This document shows, in pieces, positions 52,895-60,565 of a stretch of 64,000 nt of DNA (position 1 is its first letter; each line of letters opens with the position of its first letter). Made by a program: the position numbers and the translations under genes. This stretch comes from Microbacterium sp. SA39 (GTDB lineage: Bacteria > Actinomycetota > Actinomycetes > Actinomycetales > Microbacteriaceae), in the NCBI RefSeq assembly GCF_000967865.1, contig NZ_JXRU01000038.1:186001-250000 (forward strand), given 5' to 3'. The notes beneath the pieces were generated by a model. That model did not search any database, was not told where the DNA came from, and saw only the letters and a list, made by a program, of their open reading frames with translations.

Positions 52895-54208
52895 CTACTG
52901 CAGGATGTCGACCGGATTGAACAGGTCGGCGACGAGCAGCAGAGCCCCCATGCCGATCAGCAGCACCGCCACGACCACCGTGAGCGGCACGAGCTTCGTC
53001 GCATCCACGGGGGCGGGCGCGGGACGGCGGAAGAGCTTCGCCCAGATCCGCTTGATCCCTTCCCAGAGCGCCACGACCACGTGGCCGCCGTCGAGCGGGA
53101 GCAGCGGGATGAGGTTGAAGACGAAGAGGGCCACGTTCAGTGAGCCGAGCAGCCCCAGCAGTATCGCGAAGCGGTTGAGGATCGGCGCGTCGGTGGCCGC
53201 GACCTCCCCGGCGATGCGGCCCACTCCCACGACGCTCAGCGGGCCGTTCGGATCGCGTTCACCGCCGGTGACGAGGGACACACCCACGTCCCAGAGACGC
53301 ACCGGGAGGGTGACGATCAGCGAGGCGACCCGGCTGACGTTCTCGGCCGTCATCTCCGGGCCCGCCGTCAGCGGCTGCTGCACGTATCCCATCTGCGAGC
53401 CCATGCCGACGTAGCCGACCTCCTTGACCACCGGTTCACCGGAGTCGTCGAGGACCGGCAGCCCGCTGGCATCCGTGATCGTGCGCTCCGCCGCGATCGG
53501 CGTGATCTGCAGCGTCGCCTCCGTGCCATCGCGGAGGACGACGAGGCCGAGGGTCTCCCCCGGCGCCGCCTGCACGATCGCGGTCGCCTCGGCGAACGTC
53601 GAGACAGGCTGCCCGTCGATCGAGACGAGCACATCGCCCGGCTCGATCCCCGCCTCGGCCGCGGGCGACGCTGGATCGTCGGGCGTGCACTCGGTGGCGG
53701 TCGATCCCGCTGGGACCACGCACTCGGTGACCGAGGCGATGGTGGTGGTGCCCTGCTGCACCCCGATGCCGGAGACGAGCACCGTGAAGATGATGAGCGC
53801 GAGGACCAGATTCATCAACGGTCCGCCGAGCATGATGATCACGCGCTTCCACACCGGGAGCTTGTAGAAGACGCGGTCCTCCGCGCCCTCGGCGATCGTC
53901 TCGTCGTTCGCCGAACGCGCGTCCTGGATGAGCGATCGAAACATGCCCTTCGCCGGGCCCGCGGTCTTCGATGCCGGGTACATGCCGGACATCGAGATGA
54001 AGCCACCCAGCGGCAGCATCTTGAAGCCGTACTCGGTCTCACCGATCCGCTTCGACCAGAGGCGCGGCCCGAAGCCGATCATGTACTGGCCGACGCGCAC
54101 GCCGAAGAGCTTGGCGGGGACGAGATGACCGACCTCATGCAAGCCGATCGACAAGCCGAGGCCGATCAGCATGAACAGGATGCCGCCCATGTACAGCAGT
54201 ATTTCCAC
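52895..54208 (-). CDS. rseP: Site-2 membrane metalloprotease (RseP/RasP family)
   Basis: M50 intramembrane protease of 437 residues. The zinc motif HEVGH and the second metal motif LLPLDGGH are present, with two PDZ-like stretches between membrane helices (around DDPASPAAEAGIEPGDVLVSIDG). Four membrane segments. Cleaves anti-sigma factors or remnant signal peptides. GTG 54208 is six bases after TAGCGT (54220-54215). Normally next to dxr and ispG; here MurE-like and trpEG genes are between. Confidence 0.94.
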   Translation of the reverse strand: MEILLYMGGILFMLIGLGLSIGLHEVGHLVPAKLFGVRVGQYMIGFGPRLWSKRIGETEYGFKMLPLGGFISMSGMYPASKTAGPAKGMFRSLIQDARSANDETIAEGAEDRVFYKLPVWKRVIIMLGGPLMNLVLALIIFTVLVSGIGVQQGTTTIASVTECVVPAGSTATECTPDDPASPAAEAGIEPGDVLVSIDGQPVSTFAEATAIVQAAPGETLGLVVLRDGTEATLQITPIAAERTITDASGLPVLDDSGEPVVKEVGYVGMGSQMGYVQQPLTAGPEMTAENVSRVASLIVTLPVRLWDVGVSLVTGGERDPNGPLSVVGVGRIAGEVAATDAPILNRFAILLGLLGSLNVALFVFNLIPLLPLDGGHVVVALWEGIKRIWAKLFRRPAPAPVDATKLVPLTVVVAVLLIGMGALLLVADLFNPVDILQ

Positions 54209-54306
54209 CTGCTCACGCTACTGCCCAGAGCCTACGAATCCGCCCGGCCCGCCGACGCAGCCAGGCTGACGCGGTCGTCGCACGGCCGTGAGATCATGGT
54301 TTCGAC

Positions 54307-55929
54307 ATGTCGATTGAACAACAACCGAGCCTGCCTCCCGTGCTCCGCCCCGCGAACCCGCCCCGGCGTCAGCTGTCCGAACTCGCCACCCGATTCGCCG
54401 GAGCCGTTCGCGGCGACGTGGACGACATCGTGGTGTCGGGTATCACCCTCGCCACCGCCGATCTGCGCCCCGGCGAAGCCTTCGTCGCGATCCAGGGAGT
54501 CAACCGCCACGGCGCCGACTTCGCTGCCGCCGCGGCGGAGATGGGCGCCGTCGCCGTCATCACCGATGCGGCGGGCGCGGAGATCGCCGCCGGCACCGGC
54601 CTGCCGATCCTCGTCGTCGACGATCCGCGCGGAATCCTCGGAGACCTCAGCGCCTGGGTGTACGGCACCGGAGCCGATGACCCGCTCCCCCTGCTGTTCG
54701 CGACCACCGGCACCAACGGCAAGACCAGCGTCTCGCACCTGCTGGAGGGCATCCTCGATCAGATGGGGGTCGTCACCGGGCTCTCCTCGACGGCAGAGCG
54801 GCACATCGCCGGTGAAGTCATCGTCTCCCGCCTCACGACACCCGAGGCGTCCGAGATGCATGCCCTCCTCGCCCTGATGCGGGAGCGCGAGGTCGAAGCG
54901 GTCGCGGTCGAGGTCAGCGCTCAGGCCCTGTCGCGGCATCGCGTCGACGGCATCCGCTTCGACGTCGCCGGATTCACCAACCTCAGCCACGACCACCTCG
55001 ACGACTACGCCGACATGGACGAGTACTTCGAGGCGAAGCTGCCGCTCTTCCGGCCCGATCGCGCCCTGCGCGGCGTGATCTGCCTCGACTCGCCCTCGGG
55101 TGCCATCGTCGTCGAGCGCTCCGAGATTCCCGTCGTGACCGTGGGAGCCCCCTCGATCGCCTCCGACCCCGACGCAGCTGGCGAGGCCGACTGGGTGGTC
55201 GTCATCGACGATGAGCGCGCAACGGGCACGACGTTCACGATGACCGGACCCGCGGGTTCACTCACGACCATCGTCCCCGTGATCGGCCCGCACATGGCCG
55301 CGAACGCGGCGCTCGCGATCGTGATGCTGCTCGAGGGCGGCTATCCCTGGCAGCGCATCGTCGACGCGCTGACCCGCGACGGCGGCATCCGTGCGTATCT
55401 CCCAGGACGCACGCAGCTCGTCTCCGGCGACCGTGGCCCCGCCGTGTTCGTGGACTTCGGTCATTCCCCCGACGCCTTCGAGAAGACTCTCGCGGCCGTG
55501 CGTCGCGTGACGCCCGGTCGGGTGCTCATGCTCTTCGGCGCTGACGGAGATCGCGACGCCAGCAAGCGGTTCGATATGGCGCGCACCGCGGTCGAGGGCA
55601 GCGATGTCCTCGTCGTGACCGATCACCACCCGCGCTTCGAAGATCCGGCGTCGATCCGAGCGACCCTCATCGAGGACGCACGCACGGCCCGACCGGATGC
55701 CGAGATCCACGAGTACTCTCCCCCGGAGCGCGCGATCGTCGCCGCGGTCGGCCTCGTCGGCGACGGCGATGCGATCCTCTGGGCGGGTCCCGGTCACCAG
55801 GACTACCGCGACATCCGCGGCGTGCGCACGCCGTACTCCGCCCGGGAGCTCGCGCGTCGCGCTCTGCGCGCTGCAGGGTGGCCGGTACCGGATTCGCGGT
55901 GGCCGGTGCCCTACCCCGACGAGGACTGA
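54307..55929 (+). CDS. Mur ligase, MurE paralogue with altered substrate motif
   Basis: 540 residues with the three Mur domains. ATP loop GTNGKT (135-140), TTPEAS and TNLSHDHLDDYADMDEYFEAK (carbamylated Lys) are as in MurE. The selectivity motif, DNPR in DAP-adding enzymes, reads DHHPR (439-443), so both D and N have changed to His while P-R remain. The N-terminal SSH of MurE reads SAQ. It probably adds an amino acid other than meso-DAP to a UDP-MurNAc peptide, or a different substrate. The C-terminus is normal (GHQDYRDIRG). Microbacteria have B-type peptidoglycan, where position 3 varies. Confidence 0.85.
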   Translation: MSIEQQPSLPPVLRPANPPRRQLSELATRFAGAVRGDVDDIVVSGITLATADLRPGEAFVAIQGVNRHGADFAAAAAEMGAVAVITDAAGAEIAAGTGLPILVVDDPRGILGDLSAWVYGTGADDPLPLLFATTGTNGKTSVSHLLEGILDQMGVVTGLSSTAERHIAGEVIVSRLTTPEASEMHALLALMREREVEAVAVEVSAQALSRHRVDGIRFDVAGFTNLSHDHLDDYADMDEYFEAKLPLFRPDRALRGVICLDSPSGAIVVERSEIPVVTVGAPSIASDPDAAGEADWVVVIDDERATGTTFTMTGPAGSLTTIVPVIGPHMAANAALAIVMLLEGGYPWQRIVDALTRDGGIRAYLPGRTQLVSGDRGPAVFVDFGHSPDAFEKTLAAVRRVTPGRVLMLFGADGDRDASKRFDMARTAVEGSDVLVVTDHHPRFEDPASIRATLIEDARTARPDAEIHEYSPPERAIVAAVGLVGDGDAILWAGPGHQDYRDIRGVRTPYSARELARRALRAAGWPVPDSRWPVPYPDED

Positions 55930-55971
55930 GCTGCGGCGATCAGGCTGCAGCGATCAGGCAGCCGCGATCAG
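55930..55971. repeat. Three tandem 14-bp repeats at the convergent ends of murE-like and dxr
   Basis: GCTGCGGCGATCAG (55930-55943), GCTGCAGCGATCAG (55944-55957) and GCAGCCGCGATCAG (55958-55971). The last two cover the dxr 3' end (LIAAA and stop). The period is not a multiple of three. Confidence 0.75.
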
Positions 55972-57036
55972 CCGGTCCGCCTTCTCGCGGGCCCAGGACT
56001 CCGCCGCCGCGAGCGACTCGACCGTGAGCGCATCAGGCGGCTCGTGGGCGTCGACGACGCGGGCGATCGTGTCGACGATGCCCAGGAACGGCAGTCGACC
56101 TTCGTGGAAGGCGTCGACGGCCTGCTCGTTCGCCGCGTTGTAGACCGCGGGGAACGTTGCACCGGCGCGACCCACGGCTTTCGCGAGCACGACGGCAGGG
56201 AACGCGGCGTCATCGAGCGGCTCGAAGATCCACGACGATGCGGTCGTCCAGTCGAGAGGTCGACCCACTCCGCCCACGCGGTTCGGCCAGTCCAGGCCGA
56301 GCGAGATCGGCAGGCGCATGTCCGGCGGGGAGGCCTGAGCGATCGTGGAGCCGTCGATGAACTCGACCATCGAGTGGACGATGGACTGCGGATGCACGAC
56401 GACCTCGATGTCGTCGTAGGCGATGTCGAACAAGAGGTGGGCCTCGATGACCTCGAGCCCCTTGTTCACCAGCGTGGCCGAGTTGGTCGTGACCATGCGG
56501 CCCATGTCCCACGTCGGGTGCGCGAGCGCCTCCGCCGGCGTGACGTCGGCCAGTTCTGCGCGTGTACGGCCGCGGAAGGGACCACCGGATGCCGTCACGA
56601 CGAGGCGCCGCACTTCGGCGTGGGTGCCGGCACGGAGCGCCTGCGCGAGAGCGGAGTGCTCCGAGTCGACAGGCACGATCTGACCCGGTGCCGCGGCCGC
56701 GAGCACGAGCTCTCCGCCGACGATGAGCGATTCCTTGTTGGCGAGGGCCAGGGTGCGTCCCGCCTTCAGCGCCGCGAGTGTCGATCCGAGTCCGATGGAG
56801 CCCGTGATCGCGTTGAGCACGACGTCGGCCTCCACATCGCGCACCAGCTGCTCGGCTTCGACCGCCCCGAGCGCCGTGTCCTCGACCTGGAACTGCGCCG
56901 CCTGCGTCGCCAGCATCTCGCTGTTGGAGCCGGCGGCGAGGCCGACCAGTTCGAAGCGTCGCGGATTGGCCCGGATCACATCCAGGGCCTGCGTTCCGAT
57001 GGAGCCGGTGGAGCCGAGAACGATGATGCGACGCAT
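55954..57036 (-). CDS. dxr: 1-deoxy-D-xylulose 5-phosphate reductoisomerase
   Basis: Second enzyme of the MEP pathway; 360 residues. NADPH site [25 protein letters not shown] and the catalytic loop [14 protein letters not shown] match. Leaderless ATG 57036 after TAGGCT. Divergent from nothing and convergent with the MurE-like gene. The 3' end consists of imperfect repeats, leaving the protein end at ADRLIAAA. Confidence 0.97.
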   Translation of the reverse strand: MRRIIVLGSTGSIGTQALDVIRANPRRFELVGLAAGSNSEMLATQAAQFQVEDTALGAVEAEQLVRDVEADVVLNAITGSIGLGSTLAALKAGRTLALANKESLIVGGELVLAAAAPGQIVPVDSEHSALAQALRAGTHAEVRRLVVTASGGPFRGRTRAELADVTPAEALAHPTWDMGRMVTTNSATLVNKGLEVIEAHLLFDIAYDDIEVVVHPQSIVHSMVEFIDGSTIAQASPPDMRLPISLGLDWPNRVGGVGRPLDWTTASSWIFEPLDDAAFPAVVLAKAVGRAGATFPAVYNAANEQAVDAFHEGRLPFLGIVDTIARVVDAHEPPDALTVESLAAAESWAREKADRLIAAA

Positions 57037-57073
57037 GACGCCAGCCTAGGACACCCGCCGAGGAGGCCTCCGC

Positions 57074-58036
57074 TTACTGCTGCTGCTGCACGGGCGTCGT
57101 GGCGAGGATGTCGACGACGAAGACGAGGCTCTCCTTCTGGAGTTCGTGACCCTCCGTGGCGCCGTACCCGTCGGCGGGCGGCATCTCGACGACGACCTGC
57201 GATCCGACCTTCTGGCCTTCGAGTGCCTGCTTGAAGCCCGAGACGACACCCGTCGTCTGGAACTGCGAGGGCGCGGCATCCCGGCTCCAGCTCGAGTCGA
57301 ACTCCTCGCCGTCCGACCACTTCACGCCGAGGTACTGCACGACCACGAGATCTCCCGACGCGACGGTCGCGCCGTCACCCTGCTTGAGGACGGCGACCTT
57401 CGTCGCGGTCGGCTCGTCCCCCTCGGGGATGGTCACGGTCGGCACGCCCTTGTCGTCCAGCTCGACGGTCGGCATGCCCTCGGTCGGGTCGACCGGGGTG
57501 CCGGTCGCGACCTCGGGAAGGTGCTCGACGGCCTCGGCGTAGACGACCTTGCTGGTTCCACCCTCGCCGAAGACGCTGCCCGGCAGGGTGAGCACGACGC
57601 GCGAGCCGACCGGCTCGCACTCGAGGGCAGCGACGAACAGGGAGGACTGGTTCGTGTCGAGGAGAACCGGAAGCAGACCGCCCTCGCCGCGGGCGGAGGA
57701 GTCAAGGACCTCCCCGGTTGCGCCCTCGAGGATCTGATACTGCACCGAGACCAGGTCATTGACGCCGATGTCCTCGCCGTCGCCCTCGCTGATGATGGTG
57801 CGCTCGACCCCTGCGAAGGCCGCGTCCGCGGGAACGGTCACCGTGGTGTCCGCGCCTTCGCCCTCGAGGACGACCGAGTCGGACGTGGCGCCCGGCTGCG
57901 CGTCGAGAGCGCAGGTGCTCGAGGCCGTCGGCTCGGGTGTGCTCGAACTCTCCGGTGCAGCGCCGCCGGAGCAGCCCGCCAGCAGGAGGGTCGCGGCGGC
58001 GACGGTGGACAGGACGATGAGCGGACGCTTGCGCAC
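57074..58036 (-). CDS. Two-domain FKBP prolyl isomerase lipoprotein
   Basis: 320 residues. Signal peptide with lipobox LLLAGC; a Ser/Thr/Pro/Glu-rich linker; a first FKBP domain (about 60-175) with several core residues changed (VSVQYQILEGATGEVLDSSA); and a second, more canonical FKBP (205-315; GEEFDSSW, VSGFKQALEGQKVGS). Acts on extracytoplasmic proteins at the membrane. The first domain may be a scaffold or binding domain. GTG 58036 has GAGGT upstream. Confidence 0.9.
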   Translation of the reverse strand: MRKRPLIVLSTVAAATLLLAGCSGGAAPESSSTPEPTASSTCALDAQPGATSDSVVLEGEGADTTVTVPADAAFAGVERTIISEGDGEDIGVNDLVSVQYQILEGATGEVLDSSARGEGGLLPVLLDTNQSSLFVAALECEPVGSRVVLTLPGSVFGEGGTSKVVYAEAVEHLPEVATGTPVDPTEGMPTVELDDKGVPTVTIPEGDEPTATKVAVLKQGDGATVASGDLVVVQYLGVKWSDGEEFDSSWSRDAAPSQFQTTGVVSGFKQALEGQKVGSQVVVEMPPADGYGATEGHELQKESLVFVVDILATTPVQQQQ

Positions 58037-58159
58037 AGTAAGACCTCAGGATCGCGGGCGGGACACCCCATCCTCTCCCATCCCCCTTTGCTCGCGCTGG
58101 GAGGCGCGGCGGAAGTCTTCATTCCCGCCGTGGCATGGATCCGGGAGTAACCTGCTCTG

Positions 58160-58957
58160 ATGACCTCTGAGCAATCCGTCGAGCCCGAACCCTCGTCAGA
58201 AGAGATCGCGGAGACAGAGGACACGACGAAGCCGCGTCACGCGGGCTTCACCTACACACTCGGCCGGAGCCTCATCAGCCCGCTCGCACGACTCGTCTAT
58301 CGGCCGCGCATCGAGGGCAGGGAGAATGTGCCGCTCACCGGTGCCGTCATCTTCGCGAGCAACCACCTGTCGTTCATCGACTCGATCGCGATCCCGGTCG
58401 CCGCTCCCCGGCCGGTGCACTTCCTCGCCAAGTCCTCGTACTTCGAAGGCGCCGGTTTCCGTGGGTGGCTCAGCCGCACCTTCTTCCAGTCGATCGGGGC
58501 GATCCCGGTCCAGCGTGGAGCGGGAAAGGCCGCCCTGGACGCGCTGGATCTGCAGCGCCAGCTCCTCGACGAGGGCCTCGCGGTGGCGCTCTACCCCGAG
58601 GGCACCCGCTCCACGGACGGTCGCCTCTACAAGGGGCGCACCGGCGTCGCCTTCCTCGCACTGCAGACCGGTGCGCCGGTCGTTCCGGTCGGCCTCGTCG
58701 GGACAGACAAGGTGATGCCGGTCGGTGCGAAGATGCCGACGGTCTCGGAACGCATCACGGTGCGATTCGGCACGCCGCTCGATCTGTCGCCGCACGGTCC
58801 GGCGACGAGCGGACGGGCGCGTCGGCTTGCGACCGACGACATCATGGCGGCCATCCACGCGCTCTCGGGCCAGGAACTCGCGGGTGCCTACAACGAGGCG
58901 CCCGCACAAGGAACGATCGAGAAGATCAAGCAGGCGCTGCCGCACGAGCGGCGCTGA
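58160..58957 (+). CDS. plsC: 1-acyl-sn-glycerol-3-phosphate acyltransferase family
   Basis: 265 residues. The acyltransferase motifs are NHLSFID (H-x4-D) and YPEGTRS. A short acidic N-terminal segment (EPSSEEIAETED) precedes the domain. Converts lysophosphatidate to phosphatidate at the inner face of the membrane, or a related acylation. Leaderless ATG 58160, TAACCT at 58148-58153. Convergent with osmC-like gene, 15 bases apart. Confidence 0.9.
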   Translation: MTSEQSVEPEPSSEEIAETEDTTKPRHAGFTYTLGRSLISPLARLVYRPRIEGRENVPLTGAVIFASNHLSFIDSIAIPVAAPRPVHFLAKSSYFEGAGFRGWLSRTFFQSIGAIPVQRGAGKAALDALDLQRQLLDEGLAVALYPEGTRSTDGRLYKGRTGVAFLALQTGAPVVPVGLVGTDKVMPVGAKMPTVSERITVRFGTPLDLSPHGPATSGRARRLATDDIMAAIHALSGQELAGAYNEAPAQGTIEKIKQALPHERR

Positions 58958-58972
58958 ACGGCGGGTTCTGCT

Positions 58973-59470
58973 CTATGCGGTGGCCGTCACCGTCGCCTCA
59001 TGCCGCACCGGGAAGTTCACCGAATTGGCGATGAAGCACCACTCGTTCGCCTGGGCGTGAGCACGCTCCGCCGCCTCGACCATCGACGCCTCTGTGACCA
59101 CGACCTCGGGACGCAGCACGACCTCGACGAAAGCGCCTCCGCCGGCGCCGTTCTCGCGCATCATGCCGGTCGCCCGGTCACGGTAGGACACGACGACGAC
59201 TCCGGCCGTCACGCACGCGTGGAGGTACGAGAGCAGGTGGCATTCCGAGAGTGACGCCAGCAGCAGGTCCTCCGGGTTCCAGCGGGACGGATCGCCACGG
59301 AACGGTTTGTCCGACGATGCGAGCAGCTCGGGCTTCCCCTCCACCTCGATGGTCACGTCGCGGCGATAGTCGCGATAGCCGCTCGTGCCGCTGCCGACGT
59401 TCCCTGTCCAGGTGGAGGTGAGCGCATAGTGGTGCTCGCCGAGGGCACGTGTGGTCGTCTGCTCTGCCAT
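58973..59470 (-). CDS. OsmC family protein
   Basis: 165 residues of the OsmC/Ohr fold, which in characterised members reduces organic hydroperoxides with paired Cys. Here the first redox candidate is SECHLLSYLHAC and the second WCFIANSV, though their spacing differs from Ohr. Some OsmC paralogues have lost peroxidase activity. A possible -10 CAGACT lies six bases before ATG 59470. Confidence 0.88.
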   Translation of the reverse strand: MAEQTTTRALGEHHYALTSTWTGNVGSGTSGYRDYRRDVTIEVEGKPELLASSDKPFRGDPSRWNPEDLLLASLSECHLLSYLHACVTAGVVVVSYRDRATGMMRENGAGGGAFVEVVLRPEVVVTEASMVEAAERAHAQANEWCFIANSVNFPVRHEATVTATA

Positions 59471-59556
59471 GGGCCCAGTCTGTCAGGGACCTCGGACAGT
59501 GCGAACCTCCGTGCGTCCGCAGGGGGCGCGAGCAGGTGCGGAGATAGGATCGAGGG

Positions 59557-60552
59557 GTGCTGGAGACTCTCACTGTTCAGGATGCCGTGGAACTCGCCGT
59601 CGTCGAACGCAGCGGATTCGTCGAGTCCCGTCATGCGGGTGCCGCCGTCGTCCTGTCGCCCGACGGCGATATCGTCGCCAGGCACGGAAACTCCGACGCC
59701 CTGGTCCTCCCTCGCTCGAGCCTCAAGCCGCTGCAGGCGGTCGCGTGCATCACAGCCGGTGCGGTCCTCGAAGGCGAGCAGCTGGCGATGGCGACCGCGA
59801 GCCACACCGGCACCGACCGCCACGCGTCCGTGGTTCGAGAGGTCCTGACCGAGGGTGGTCTGACGGAGGATCACCTCGGATGCCCGCCCGCGTGGCCGAG
59901 CGACTCCGCAACTCGCGACGAGCTCATCCGCGAGCACGGCCAGGCGGCGCGCGTGCGCATGAACTGCTCCGGGAAGCACGCCGCGATGCTGCGCGCATGC
60001 GTAGCCACGGGTTGGTCTACCGAGGGCTACCTCGATCCCGGACACCCCCTCCAGGCTCACATCCGCGAGGTCGTCGAACGGCTGTCCGGCGAGAAGATCG
60101 CACACACGGCTGTCGACGGCTGCGGCGCTCCTGTCCATGCGTTGACGCTCACCGGCCTCGCCCGCGCCACCCACCGGATCGGTACGGCATCGGATCGTTC
60201 CCCCTTCGCCCTGCATCGTGTGGCCGGCTCACTGGTTCGTGCCGTGCGGGAGAACCCGTGGACGATCGAGGGGCCCGGGCGCCCGGACACCATCGCGATC
60301 GAGAAGCTCGGGGTCTTCACCAAGGGCGGCGCCGAGGGCGTCATGGTGATGGTCGCCCCGAACGGCACGACCGTCGCGCTGAAGATGCTGGACGGTGCAG
60401 CGCGCGCCTCGACGATCGTGGCGGCGACGCTGCTCGCCCGCGCCGGTGGGCTGGACGACGCGGATGTCTCGGCGCTGAGCTCCGCGCTTTCTCTCGACGT
60501 CTCCGGCGGCGGTCGCGTCGTCGGCAGCATCCGTCCCGGCAGCGGCATCTGA
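59557..60552 (+). CDS. Asparaginase, thermolabile (R. etli type II-like)
   Basis: 331 residues with the asparaginase II (IPR010349) type: ESRHAGAAVVL, SSLKPLQAVACI, NCSGKHAAMLRAC, HPLQAHI, DGCGAPVHAL and FTKGGAEGVMV. It hydrolyses L-asparagine to aspartate and ammonia, unrelated to the EcA class. Cytosolic. GTG 59557 lies six bases after TAGGAT. The aspA product at 15 kb could use the aspartate. Confidence 0.88.
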   Translation: MLETLTVQDAVELAVVERSGFVESRHAGAAVVLSPDGDIVARHGNSDALVLPRSSLKPLQAVACITAGAVLEGEQLAMATASHTGTDRHASVVREVLTEGGLTEDHLGCPPAWPSDSATRDELIREHGQAARVRMNCSGKHAAMLRACVATGWSTEGYLDPGHPLQAHIREVVERLSGEKIAHTAVDGCGAPVHALTLTGLARATHRIGTASDRSPFALHRVAGSLVRAVRENPWTIEGPGRPDTIAIEKLGVFTKGGAEGVMVMVAPNGTTVALKMLDGAARASTIVAATLLARAGGLDDADVSALSSALSLDVSGGGRVVGSIRPGSGI

Positions 60553-60565
60553 TCCTCAGACGTCC

